From NCBI GenBank assembly GCA_023634235.1, contig JAMKCF010000002.1:6059722-6123721 (forward strand): a stretch of 64,000 nucleotides of DNA, read 5' to 3'. This document shows, one piece after another, positions 32,506 to 44,212 of the stretch; the first letter of the stretch is position 1; every line of letters starts with the position of its first letter. The DNA comes from Pisaster brevispinus (Eukaryota > Echinodermata > Asteroidea > Forcipulatida > Asteriidae). The translations under genes were made by a program, and so were the position numbers. Under the pieces are notes generated by a model. The model made no database searches. It saw only the letters and a list, made by a program, of their open reading frames with translations, and had not been told where the DNA came from.

Positions 32506-32853
32506 TTACCGTAATGTTGCAGTTCTCGTCGAATTTAAATAACGTAAATATAATGCAGCGAGAGTTTGAGTTCTCTGGGCCGATACAAGTGCCAATACGG
32601 CCAATAATTTTGCGCTTAGATTGAGTAAGGCAAGATCATTATTCTCTGATAATTTCTTAATATGATCGAGGAAAGTGGATACATTCCACATTGATGAGTA
32701 TTTTGGTTTTGGTGGACTATAATTCGAAGGGACAGTCGATGATAAGCCTGACCTGTACACATTTAAGGTCGAGTAGGACTTTCCTAGTGAATGTTCGTGT
32801 GCTAAGAAGTTAGCTATGCCGTGTATAGCCGGTGTAAATGGATCAACTTTCAT
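32506..32853 (-). pseudogene. Tyrosine recombinase N-terminal half of the DIRS element
   Basis: Core-binding domain features (GIANFLAHEHSLGKSYSTLNVYRSGLS) are followed by the first catalytic box, LVSAQRTQTLAALYL, with the conserved Arg. The frame ends 30 residues later. The space to the terminal repeat (about 100 bases) is too short for the missing His-x-x-Arg and Tyr boxes, so the recombinase is C-terminally deleted. Residue order and neighbours fit DIRS. Confidence 0.75.
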
Positions 32854-32994
32854 TCTACTGCACCAGCTAGCCCAACATTTCCAGGCTGATTCATATTGTT
32901 TTTCGGTGCCTTGTCGCCAAGAGTTTGAGATGACTTGGAAGCGTCATCCGAGATTCACTGCAACTGCCATCGTCGCCGGAGATGATCCAGGCGG

Positions 32995-33465
32995 CTAGTC
33001 TGAGAGACGGGATTTGTTGAGGTTGGTTGAGGGCCTCTTGTGGTAGGAGGATTGGTATTGCGGTGCACATTGCCAGTAATTGCCAGTAGTTGTGGGAACC
33101 ACGCTCGGGTTGGCTACAAGGGGGCGATAAAAATGCACCTCTGTGTGCTGTCCCTGAAAACGTTGTCCAAGATTTTGGGGAGCAAACACAATGGAGGAAA
33201 AAATATAAGGAGTCATAAGTGACCATGAAATTGTAAAGGCGTCAATGACCCTTGCGTATGGGTCGTTTTTCCATGAAACATATCGACTCAATTTATGATT
33301 TGCATTGGATGCAAAAAGATCAACATCAAGATGGAACGTGAGTTTTAAAATGTCTTCAAATATACATGAGGTGAACTTCATTTCTTTGTTAGACTCTTTT
33401 CGTGAAAGATAGTCCGCCGTTACTTTATTTTTTTCCCGGAAAATGTGGTGCCGACAGGTAAACAT
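32995..33465 (-). pseudogene. RNase H end and linker region of DIRS pol
   Basis: Contains the DIRS signature after RNase H: NKVTADYLSRKE, LDVDLFASNANHKLSRYVSW and DPYARVIDAFTISW. These segments always stand between RNase H and recombinase in DIRS-type elements. The frame degenerates after position about 33250. Confidence 0.75.
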
Positions 33466-33659
33466 TCCTGTGCGAACACCAACCAGAAATAATGTAAGTA
33501 ATATGATTTAGGGAACTGGTGGTTCCTCACATTTTTGAGATGTAAGACACAGCCGTGCCGTTATCTGATTTGATACAAATGTGTCAATTCTTGAAGTTTG
33601 TACACAAACTTTTCACTGCGTTCTGTACAGCTATTAGTTCAATAATGTTCATATATGTG

Positions 33660-34100
33660 TTACATGTGGTTTTCTGACCACTTACCTCGTGCATAGGAGT
33701 TGTCTGTTTCACAGAACGCTCCCCAACCAAAGTTACTCGCATCAGTGGAGATAACCAGATCAATGGGTGGTAATTTGATATGACTTTTGAAATCATCATT
33801 GGGTACAGATAACCACCACTGAATTTCATCAGTAATTGATGAGTTAATTAAAACATTGTTTTCATCAAAATTGTCAAAGTTAGTCTGCAGAGATTCTACT
33901 TTTGCCACTTCCTAATTCCGGTAATGTAGTTTTCCTCGTGGAAATGCATCAAAGGTCGAAATAATTATCCCTATGAATTGTGCGAATTGGCGGATGGTCG
34001 TCGTTTTCGAAAGTAATAGTTCGTCTGCAAATTTCATTTTGTTTACTTTGGTTCGTGGAACATGTATTGTCATTGATTTTGAGTCAAGCACAAAACACAA
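33660..34100 (-). pseudogene. RT/RNase H junction of DIRS pol
   Basis: Two adjacent frames read an RT thumb-like segment (FADELLLSKTTTIRQFAQFIG) and the RNase H start (VISTDASNFGWGAFCE) with its first catalytic Asp. A stop or frameshift separates them near 33910. Confidence 0.7.
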
Positions 34101-34179
34101 GTAAGTTATACTTATATTTGGAATTAAACATGATTTGTTTCTATATTTATCACGAACCCCAGGTTCTGGAGAAGATTCA

Positions 34180-34560
34180 CCAAAAAGTTTGTATTGTTAA
34201 GACTATCATCTGTGGAGGATTACATTATTAGAATATCATCCAAATATATGACAAGGCGAATGCCTTTGCTTCTCGCCGTTCCCACAACAGGTTTCATAGT
34301 TGTGAAAATTCGTGGGGCCGAGGATAAACCAAACGGCAGACAAGTGAAACAATACTATTTTTCTGCCCAGGAGAAACAAAGATAAAGTTGATCTTGATCA
34401 CAAATGAGAATGGCGAAATAGGCGTCTTTAGGTCAATAGATGTGAGAAAATCGTTCTATTTAATGTTGTTTTTCACAGGAACTGACATGTTTCTGATTTC
34501 ATCGAGTTCATCGATTTCGCTGTTAATCAAAAGAGTCTTCGATCTGAAAACTAAATCCTC
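34180..34560 (-). pseudogene. Reverse transcriptase core of DIRS pol
   Basis: In one minus frame, bases 34231-34350 read TCLPFGLSSAPRIFTTMKPV and then IRLVIYLDDILIM, the RT motifs B and C (catalytic YLDD). The frame breaks on both sides; the upstream fingers region to 34560 is only patchily readable. Confidence 0.7.
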
Positions 34561-34956
34561 TTTGGTTTGTAGGATGGTACTGGGCATGCAAGAAAATCTA
34601 TCTTGCATCCCAATATGGAATCTAAAATCCAATTGTCTGAAGTGATTTGAGACCAGTTTCTTTTACACATTTTTAATCTACCAGCGCTATTTGAAATATT
34701 AAGCAGTTTCGCTTGTACACACCATTTTTTTTTCTTCATTCGATGGCTTGGTTGCAGTCGAAGGCTTGTTTGAAGCCCGTTGCGCCCAGGACGTTCGTCC
34801 TTGATATCCGGGTTTAGTGTAAGTGTCCTCTGGAACTTAAATAGGGACGCCAAGATCGTCTGCTTCTGTCAGTATATCCGCGGTTTGTGGTTGTACTCCT
34901 GCGCTGGTTGTATGGCACATAACGGCGATATGGCTGTTGTGTTGCCTCACCTGCAG

Positions 34957-35790
34957 TCAGTTTTTACCAGCTTTATAAGCCTGTGCTACCTGTTTCATTG
35001 TAGCGTTGATATATTTACCAAACAACATTTCAGAAATAGGGGTACTACGTGAACACAGGCCCCGATACATTTGGTTCAGAACATTTTTTAGTTCTTCTCT
35101 ACGTTTTATACTTAATTCAAACGAGGCGTTCCCAGCAAGGGTAATACCATCCAAAGCCAAATTGTTGACTCTATCAACGTCAATTGCACGACCAGATTTT
35201 GTGGCATCACGCAATTCTGAACGAATATATATGTAAGGTAGTAAACCTTTGATGACGTGTTTTTAGATTTGTTGCAAAGCAACGTCCTTTGACCCGGCTG
35301 TTGCGGGAATAGTTCCCCATAGTTCATTGTCTATTCTCGGTGCCGAAACAGCTACCGCGTTGGATGGTGTGTTGTATTTGTACGCAATTTGTGCGTAAGT
35401 TTCTTTTTTGATGGGCAGAGTTACGGCTTTAACAGTTCTCCCTGCTAGGTTTGCAAACACCTCCGGGACCTTAGCCTCGCTTTCATTGTAAATATCTCCA
35501 CTCGGGAGAATATCGAAATCGATATTCGTTTCGTTTATCGACTGATTTTATGCAAGAACACTGATCAGATCAAACTCGGTATTAGTTGGGTCGAAAATGG
35601 TGTTGCCAGATGAAACGAGACCATAAAGCTCGTTCTCAAAAAAATCATCATACTGAGCTGTGACCTTGAGATGCGATGAGTGATCATCTTGAGTGCTTGG
35701 GCCGGCGTGCATCGCACGTCCGGAATAGTTTTCACGGGATTGTACCATGGATGTCATCGTCTCTTTGATGGTGTTTAAAGAGGAAGACAA
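34957..35790 (-). pseudogene. Gag region of the DIRS element
   Basis: Three frames in a row (35548-35790, 35263-35460, 34957-35214) together look like DIRS gag: an acidic start with QYDDFFENE, then KYNTPSNAVAVSAPRIDNELW and a helical segment (RVNNLALDGITLAGNASFEL, VLNQMYRGLCS). No zinc finger is seen. Indels separate the three. Confidence 0.55.
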
Positions 35791-35960
35791 CTTATTGATT
35801 TCTCAGCGTTTTCTTGAAGTCTGGAATCAAAATCCCGACCAAGAGGTTTACCCGAGGGCTGCAGTATTACAACAGTATCGTCTTTACCAGACGAGTCAGT
35901 ATTCATAATTTATTTAACAAACTGCAACAGTTTGAAATAACCGCTATGCCTTCACACTAA

Positions 35961-36136
35961 GAAAATATGACTGACTCCTTCCATGGAGGTATAATTTCTA
36001 CCTCTATGCTCCTTCCAACCGGGGGTTGTTTACCTCATCCGACATGGTCTTATTATCATAACAATACTTTTCTAGTAATTGTGTGACTGCATGCCTGGCA
36101 CATGGAAATGAATGCAACCCCTCTGAAGACTTGTAC
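35961..36136 (-). repeat. DIRS inverted terminal repeat, right
   Basis: Inverted copy of 32257-32404 with an extra 28-base block that itself contains the palindrome GAGGTA-GAAATTA-TACCTC and repeats GGAAGGAG. Confidence 0.75.
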
Positions 36137-36259
36137 GAAATGTTATGTAATATAATTTCAAACACTCTGGCCGAAAGCGCTTGTCCGAATAAAAGGTAAG
36201 CTAATATTGACACTTTGGGATGAAGTGATTGTATTGCTTGCTTGTCTTGTGACAATTAT

Positions 36260-38330
36260 TCAGGTGCCGATGGCTATGGGATTAGCACTGGTTCTGTCAC
36301 TAGTATGCGCATTAGCCTTAGGTACCAACATTGGGTAGGCCATAAGGTATTGTGAGAAGCTATTCGGCATTGTCGCCCTGGGTCTTCTGGATGACTCATC
36401 CGATTAAGCTCGACGGTGGGAAAGCATAACATGTATAAGTTTCCCATGAAATCATGAATACGCCTAAAGCATTTGATTCTGGTTCATGTTTCCAAGAAAC
36501 ATACGGCTTACTCTGATGATTCAATCTTGATACAAATACATTAATATCAGGTTCAATAATGTACCTACTCAATTATTGAACTATTTGTTACCTTCCACTT
36601 TTCAACTATACTTATATTTATTGACTCAATATCTGTGATTCCGTTCTTTTTTCCAAGGATAAGTGCACCACTGAGCAACACTGAGGTGCTCTTCGGCCCT
36701 CATCCATTATTTGCTGTGTAAGTTTAATACAGCTTGCTGAGTGTACTCAACCCTTGTTATTAATGTCTGCAAAATAGGTTGTCAACATATTAAAGTACAC
36801 GGTCAGTTTTCATACGTTTGCAAACATTTTCCAATGCAAAAAACGATTCCAAAAGTTCAAAGTAAATAATGTGAGCTCTGCATTCTCGAGGTGCCAAATG
36901 ACTTCGTGTTCGCATACCAGTATTATTGCTTAATGCTCCCCACCCTATATTATATGCATCAGTTTTGTTTGGTTTCGAATTAGCCGTTTGAGCTTAACTT
37001 GTGACATCATGTGATTTAATGTTTTCAATCAACCAGGTGAGGTCCCTCAATTCCTCCTGTGAAAAACTCATATGAGCGATTGATGATATTTAATTCGTGT
37101 ACTCAGTGCTAATAATTTCAGTATCTTTCCGTACGATCCATCTTTCTTTGGTCAATAACATTTGTTTGACAGATTTTTCAGGCTAGGGAGTTGTGACTTC
37201 AATCATTAATTTGGTGAATAATTTTGTAAATTATTATCGCTCAAGCCTTTTTCTCATATACAGTCAAGGCATACTACTTGGTAAAATTGTTTGTATCGAG
37301 GTCGTCTCATACTTCATAATGAGTCATTTTACAAACATTTTTTGTCACAAAGCACAATTTTCCAGTGGGTAAATACTGTTGGATTCTGCTTGCCAAGAAT
37401 GAGTTTGTTTGACATTCACACAAGTTACTGACCTCGCTGCCCTCTATTGATGTGCTTTGGGAATTTATGATTGAGTGTTTTCCCCCGTCTATACGGTTGT
37501 ACGGTCGGTTGTCTTCTGCTGTAGCTTCTGGAGGGGTAGAAGCCCTTTTGGTTATTTTGGTTTCATCCGTACTTTATTTTGGCTGAGTATTATATCTTAT
37601 TGCAGAATGGACGTCAGAGCATCTCAGTGGCCCCCCCCCCAAAAAAAAAAAAAAAAAAAAAAAGTTTAAAATAAATAAAAAAAATATATATTAATAAATA
37701 AAAAAATCGGGTATCACCGTCTCGACCAATTATGGGTGCCCTACTTTATTAGTAGCATATGTGTCATTGACATATTCGGTCAAATCATCCCCAAACAGTA
37801 ACTTCGTGTTTGGAACAGATGACACACGTTGGCCCTGAGGTTAAACATTCAAATCAGGGCGCATGAGTTACCTTCTTTGATAGCAGGCATCAGCCATCAA
37901 AGTCATTGAGTCAATAACTAATTTCAAGTCTTCTTTAGAGTTATTACTATTGGACAAAAATTTGTCCGACAGTTGAAGCAATGGAACAAATACAACAATT
38001 ATTAGCTTTCGTAGCCTTACAAATTGCAGGTCTCTAGACCAAGTGCTTGGCTTGAGTAATGCCAAGATCTCCGGGTTTACTGTTGTCTTGATCAGTTCTT
38101 TGCAACGTCCATGCCCCCTATAATTTCTTTGCGCCACTTGCCCCCCCCCCCCCCCCCCCCCCAATGCAAATGTTTGGTTTACTCCAGAGGGGATAGGGGC
38201 GGGCGGGCATTTGATCGACCCAATTTGTTTCTCTCTTTTCCCGTAACACTTAGTTTTAATTACTCTACTGTTTGAGATCGAAATTTGGTTCTCTGCGCAT
38301 CGATGGATCATTATATCATCACCCACTCTT
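36260..38330 (-). mobile_element. Second, older DIRS-like remnant
   Basis: Minus-strand remains of a related element stand directly upstream of the first. At 36440-36560 one frame reads PDINVFVSRLNHQSKPYVSW followed by W and YAFPP landmarks, the RNase H/recombinase linker. RNase H-like remains lie around 36850-36990. The gag part is at 37750-38330. The RT is not recognisable. More lesions than in the 32-36 kb copy indicate greater age. Confidence 0.6.
37750..38326 (-). pseudogene. Gag-like fragment of the older DIRS remnant
   Basis: A minus frame reads PEILALLKPSTWSRDLQFVR and further on IDSMTLMADACYQRR, then after a stop MRPDLNV, and in another frame LFGDDLTEYV. This order resembles the gag of DIRS-like elements (an RR motif followed by LFGxxL). 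The upstream third contains a glycine run caused by the C22 homopolymer at 38141-38162 and is doubtful. Confidence 0.5.
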
Positions 38331-40198
38331 TATTGATTTTTATAATTTCAATATAATTTGTAGTGCCTGTCATAAAGTGTGAATGTTAGGTACTAGACTA
38401 TAGCAGGCCTGGTCGAAACCTCACATTTAGGCATTGAATGCAATAGCCGCAATGTTTCAGTGATTAATTGCTTGAGTGCCCCTACCTAACAACGCACCAG
38501 TAGAACATTAAAGAGCAAGGGACAGTCAATGTCAAACAGGTTGGCCACGCTCAAAACATATTTTCTTTATACTGTTATATTTGCTGGACCTTTTGCCCCA
38601 AGCTAACAAAATATGGAAATTTTTTTTCTCAAGAACAACTTTGTTGCCACGGCAACGGCCGAATTATTATTTCATTATCAATGATAATTATCATTAAGGT
38701 GATTCTACCATTTGTAAAACTATATTTGTTAATTTTAGAATACTAACTTTCTTTTAAGATTAGAGTAGATGAAGTTGAAATCCCTAATGAAAAGTGTTTT
38801 GTAGCACTGAGAAAGGAGCTCATTACAAGCTTAGCGGATCAAGTTTGTTTTACATTCTGTTGAATAACTGTTTCCACATGCCGAAAATAAAGTGGACACG
38901 GGTTTAAATAATTGAATGTTTATACATGGTGTACCGCTCATCAAGTTTAATGCTTCCCATTGTGAATGTTTTGTTGTTGTCAGCAATTATGAACACATTG
39001 CAGCTATTTGCCTTGGTTAAACAAACAATATTATTGAGTTCTTCTCAGTAATGAAAAAAGAAAAAAAAGAAAAAGAAGAGACGGAGCACTTATTTGTCCT
39101 TGTTTAGATGCAATGAAGAGGATTTTGGTCGCAACTTGTACCATGAAAACCCCATGAAACTCCAGGGGTTACAAAACAGTGGAAATGTCATCATTTTAAC
39201 ATACTTTCCAAAAGTATGGATCCTGCTTTTAGTTCCTTTTTTTGTCTTTTTTTATCCTGGTGTAAAACAAAACAACACCCTTTTTATTTATAGAAGCTTC
39301 GTTTGTGTTCTTTTCCAGTGCTGTTGATACTGTTTTCATGAATCTCCCTGAAATATAAATCAAAGGGTTACCAAATGGTGGAATTGACAAGAGTTGAATA
39401 AGCTTCCTAAAACTCGGATCCCAGTTTCAGACTTTTGGGTTAATATTGATTCTCAACCCCGTCTACACACCAATTTGCTTATTATGAACAAGATGCTTTG
39501 TTTGAAGTAAACCGCATTTTTGCTGGTTCCACGTTCCAACGTAATTGGTCCAAGATGCACACAAGCAATTTACTTAAAGGTCAGCCCTGCACCCCAGGGA
39601 AAAGGCAGCTAGCCTTTTGGCTTACGTCCTGCACATGGGTCGCCCCAAGGCTTGTTACAGAAAATTGTTTGAGCCTGAAAAATTAGCTGACTTGGGGTCT
39701 TTGCCGAATTAAGAATTTGATTTTGTATGCGATAACATTTAGTGTATTTGGGGGAAAGGGGATGAACCAAAAACCAGCGCCCGAACAGCGCCTGAATACA
39801 ACGATCCCAGTCATATACAAAGTCGTTTTATTGATTATGTCAAAACAAACAAGTTTGCAAACTTGTTATTGATTTCGTTATATCATTACGTTTTGACAAA
39901 ATAAATAAAGAAATAAATTGCCTTCAATGAGATTCTAAAAAAGAAAAAAATACGTTACTAAGTACAACTTGGTTAAACAAACATTTGTGGCAAGTTTTTT
40001 AAATCGCTCAAGAGCTTTGGATAATGTTGAGGAGACATAGAGGCACTTTGTGGGCAAGTGAACAAAAAAAAATAAATAAGAGGAAAATGCCCGGCAACTT
40101 TGCAAAGAAAATGTATTTCCCCAGTAAAACAAAACAATTAAACTAACATTCCACCAGACCAATGTCTCCTAAAATTTTGCGAACAAAGTTGGAATCAG
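38331..40198. other. Non-coding, no feature seen
   Basis: No genes recognised. A purine run lies at 39054-39080. Confidence 0.4.
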
Positions 40199-40690
40199 AG
40201 CACTACCATAATTATCAGTTATGAGCTGTCAAAGGATGGTATTGATATACTATTGTATTTTTGTTCGCCCCTAATTGAAATTAATGGTACAACCTTTTGT
40301 AAATTTTGTGATGATGTTTGTACATGCAATGCAACTTCTAAGAACCCACCTTAAAAACTAGACAAATTTCACTATTCCTACATCGGCAAAAATGGCGAAA
40401 CCACCCTGAAATGGTAACTCGGCCGTTGCCATGGTAATACCATAGCACTACCATAATGATCGGTTATGAGCTGTAAAAGGATGGTATTGATATATTATTG
40501 TATTCATGTTTTTACCCCTATTTGAAATTACTGGTATTTCCTTTCGTAAATTTGGTGATTATTTTTGTATAATGCAATGTAACCTCTAAGAACCCACCCT
40601 CAAATCTAGACAAATTTCACTATTCCTAAATCGGAAAAAAATGGCAAAACCACCCTGAAATGGTTATTCGGCCGTTGCCATGGTAATACA
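40199..40690. repeat. Two-copy tandem repeat, period 245
   Basis: Copies 40199-40443 and 40444-40690 align throughout (AGCACTACCATAAT start, CGGCCGTTGCCATGGTAATA end). A related inverted end, TTGCCACGGCAACGGCCGA, occurs alone at about 38643-38661. Confidence 0.85.
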
Positions 40691-40925
40691 GTCTTAAAAC
40701 TATTGGTGTCTGTATCAAGAAAAGACGGTAGATATTGAAATTGAAACTGCGGCTTGTTGTACATTTTGGTTACAGCATTCTGCTTCACAGATACCAGGGG
40801 TTTTGTCTGTTTTTCGAATGATTGAAAATAAAGACGGGACGTGATGCAAATAATTATAATCTTAACGCAAGGACAAAATCTGAAATGTTTTTCTTGATTA
40901 TGATAATTTAAACAGTTTACACTTA

Positions 40926-41304
<379 letters not shown>

Positions 41305-41336
41305 TATGGTCAACTAAGCAAGCTATTACCAGTCAT

Positions 41337-41567
41337 GTCTCAAAATAACAGACAATCTCTGCTTAGGGCATGCTGGTGAGTAATATGACAACTTTTACCT
41401 CAACAATACGTAAAGGTAAACATCAGTCTTTAATTTTCCCTTTTTATGTAAATTTATACACAGCAAAACTAATCACCTGTCTTTGTCCATTGGTTCCCTT
41501 CTGTTCATACAGGCTTCGGATCCGCTTCGTCATCATGGCACTCGCATAACCAAGAACAGATGAAGTA
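41337..41567 (+). other. 5' leader with a small intron before the membrane-protein gene
   Basis: A donor, GCTG|GTGAGTAA at 41375/41376, and an acceptor, TTCTGTTCATACAG ending 41512, define a 137-base intron. The short frame starting at ATG 41337 continues after splicing for a few codons to a stop, so it would be an upstream ORF. The main ATG is at 41568. Confidence 0.4.
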
Positions 41568-42224
41568 ATGACACAGTTTGATGATTATGATGGTGTCACT
41601 GAATACATTACAGACACCGAAATAGCTATAGTTCCCGATGTATCTTCTATGGATGAAAACGTGTGGGGCATCTGGTGGCCAATTCACCGCTACTTTTTTG
41701 GCGCGCTTTTTCTGTTGCTAAGCATTTACGCGTTATATGCTACCATTTTGCGTGTGTTGAATAATAGACGCCAAGGTGGGATACGATCAAGGAAGGCTGT
41801 TCAACCAGTATTTACATGTATTAACTTGTTGGTGTTTGTTCTCGGATCAAGTTACGCAATCATGTTGTTTCTTGATCCATATCTGAAATATCAACGAGTT
41901 CCAATTCTTGTTGCTGTCATACTGTTTAACATCCCTTATCCGTGCATGACGTCAGCCTTTGCTCTGGTCAATTGGGTTATGTTATCTATTTCAAAGATGC
42001 GCAGAAGCAATTCAGCCAAACTGCGCAGTGCTTGTTTCTTGTCAGCTAATATAGCTTCTCATTTCAACCTGATACTTCTGGCCTGCTCTGTTTTTGTGTT
42101 CTATAAAAGCGTTTTGGTCCTTGGAATTTTGTGCCACGGTTTCTTTGTAGTGTGGGGCATTATGCTAACTGTGACCTACATTTACAGCGCATGTAAACTA
42201 TTGAGTGTTGCAAAAAAAACATAA
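41568..42224 (+). CDS. Uninterrupted part of the PRRT3/4-like exon 1 (five membrane segments, 218 aa)
   Basis: This is the stretch that can be translated without repair. It starts at the first in-frame ATG after a stop (MTQFDDYDG) and ends at TAA 42222-42224 just behind the A-run. On its own it would give a short five-pass membrane protein with an acidic outside-type N-terminus and positively charged loops (NNRRQGGIRSRK, SKMRRSNSAKLRS). The continued coding character downstream in another frame says this stop is not the original one. Confidence 0.6.
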   Translation: MTQFDDYDGVTEYITDTEIAIVPDVSSMDENVWGIWWPIHRYFFGALFLLLSIYALYATILRVLNNRRQGGIRSRKAVQPVFTCINLLVFVLGSSYAIMLFLDPYLKYQRVPILVAVILFNIPYPCMTSAFALVNWVMLSISKMRRSNSAKLRSACFLSANIASHFNLILLACSVFVFYKSVLVLGILCHGFFVVWGIMLTVTYIYSACKLLSVAKKT

Positions 42225-42859
42225 AAGAGCTTAATGACATATCAATGCGCGACGGTTCAACCACGACAAATGGTGGCTCGATGGTGTCGCAAACATTTCC
42301 CAAAAGATTGTCTGCTGTTTTTGCAAGGAGTCTGAAGAGACAAAACAGCTCCTCTGGTAACACGATAATTTGTTTCGATTAGATTAGATTAAATAATTCA
42401 CCTATCACCGTGAGTGCTGATTTTAAAACGTCCTTACCCATCATTGATGACGTCAGCACTGAATCCAAAGCCGAAACAGTCCACCAGGAGAAGATACAAA
42501 TCGACGACACCATGACGTCCCTTGAGAGTAAAATGGCAGCTTCAATATAACTGAGTAGCTCAAAAACAGAGACTCGTGACAAGGATGAGGAGCGTGGTAT
42601 CGATCAAACTAAAATGGAAACAAATGATGAACACGATATATCTAGACCCAATACCGCAACAATCGGCTCTTCTACCCTCGCCGCCACTAGACCAACACAT
42701 TCTCTGGAAAAAAACAAAGATGTTACCGGTGACCCCACTGCCATGAAAAGGAACCGTTCTGTACCATCCGATGCCAAACAGAATGGAAACAAACAGCAGC
42801 AACTTACCAAACTCGGAGGCAAGATGTCAAGTCCCAACAGACCACAGGTCACCCAAAAG
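42221..42859 (+). pseudogene. Continuation of exon 1: polar intracellular-type loop
   Basis: In the frame set by the exon end, the reading continues after the A-run (KELNDISMRDGSTTTNGG, RLSAVFARSLKRQNSS), passes TAG at 42380 and TAA at 42548, and goes on to VTQK at the donor AAAAG|GTATAC (42859/42860). The composition is Ser/Thr/Lys/Glu rich without domains. Coherent composition across the stops shows they are recent. Confidence 0.5.
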
Positions 42860-43620
42860 GTATACACATTTAACATCGCCCCTTTTTGAAACTACGGCTT
42901 GGGCTTGAGATTTTTGCTTTAGTGTCGCCTCCGCCTGTTTGGAGCCCTGTATCAAAAGCAGACTTTTCTAAATACCTGACGGACCCTGAAGTTCATTAGA
43001 AACTTTCAAGAAATTGCTAGAGACCCACTTGTTTTGTCGACAGTGATTCTAATGTTGTGACCATCTTTGATCTTGATTTTTGACCTCTTTTAGACACATG
43101 CTAGCGCTTTGTAACCTTTGGAAAAGGCGCTTCACAATGCCTGCTTATCATCATCTAAATTATTAAAGCTGTGTTAAACTTCGAACCCGCGGCGCTGCGG
43201 GATTCGCCCGTCCGCTTGCGTTCGGTGACCTCGCCCCCACACAGGGGCTTGGGGACGAAGGATGATTTTTAGCCGCCATCTTCCTCGACTGGTGTCCCGG
43301 CTTGCCTTCCGGACGCCGGTTCTCGAGCCGGGTGCCAATTTTATTTCTCGCGTGTGATTGTTCCGCGTCTTTCTACTGTTTTCGGTGTCTGCCGCATTTT
43401 TCCGGCACTCTCGATAAGATTGTTTTTTTCTGTCGTTTGTCTTCGGAAAATATTTTTTGCACGTTTTGTTGGTAAAATGGTATCAGAGTAATTACTCAAT
43501 AAATATTTAATGCATTTTATGTCGCTAAAAGACTGGTCAGAAGTAGCGTTGCGTGACTGAGGTAAATTCTCATGACTGCGTGCAATTCGTCATTATTTTG
43601 ACCGCATGGGGGCGTATGCA

Positions 43621-43657
43621 CTGATCTCTATTATACTGTAAGTATAATTGAGATCAG
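43621..43657. repeat. Short inverted repeat (16-bp arms, 5-base loop)
   Basis: CTGATCTCTATTATAC and its near-exact inverted partner (one mismatch) around TGTAA. Confidence 0.75.
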
Positions 43658-43960
43658 TAGGCGTATGTGGACCAATTTTACGTGATGAAAACAAGTAGAC
43701 AAACGTGTTTTGTTTTCATTTTCGTTATTATTATATTTTGTATTTCGTCATTGATGCAAGAAAACTACGTACAGGCAGTTAAAATAAGATGAAACTGTAA
43801 TTGTGATACAAGACATTCCCTGATGAAGGCGCCCTCATGCGGTCATATTTATGGTCAATAAACAGTCTTCGTGTAGGGATAAATGGTGCCCTAATTTTTG
43901 CTTGATTAACGCTAAACGGGAGAGAGTGTACCAGCGACGAAATTATGGTCAATAAAAAAT

Positions 43961-44116
43961 CAGGGTCCAATTTCATAGAGCTGCATAAGCAGAAATTATC
44001 GCTTAACAAATGTCTGCTAAGCAGAACTGTGGTTTGGCTGTTAACCTTATACTGGTAAGCATAATTTTGTTGTGCTTGGCTACTTTGCGTTAGCGGCTCT
44101 ATGAAATTTGGCCCTG
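43961..44116. mobile_element. Small MITE, 24-bp TIRs
   Basis: Left end CAGGGTCCAATTTCATAGAG at 43961 and its inverted partner ending 44116 (20 or more of 24 matching). A related element is at 50107-50315, and remnants lie near 51390-51480. I recall this GGGCCCAATTTCATAGA family as very common in echinoderm sequence. Confidence 0.7.
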
Positions 44117-44212
44117 CATGTAGGAATAACTGGTGCCCTGATTTTTCCTTGGATACCGCTAGCCAGTACAATAAGCCTTTAATTTTATCCCCCCTGGAAA
44201 GAGTTACCACAA

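Larger units (their letters stand above)
32257..36136 (-). mobile_element. DIRS-type retrotransposon with inverted terminal repeats, decayed
   Basis: The two ends, 32257-32404 and 35961-36136, are inverted copies of each other, the end structure of DIRS1-like elements. Between them, on the minus strand, lie gag, reverse transcriptase, RNase H and the start of a tyrosine recombinase in the DIRS order. All are broken into short frames. The 3' end has lost the recombinase C-terminus. Confidence 0.8.
42860..44160. other. Intron sequence with a GC-rich block, a hairpin and a MITE
   Basis: Part of the long intron. A GC-rich, CpG-containing block lies at about 43180-43370. A 16-bp hairpin is at 43621-43657 and a small MITE at 43961-44116. 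No gene is seen. Confidence 0.4.
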
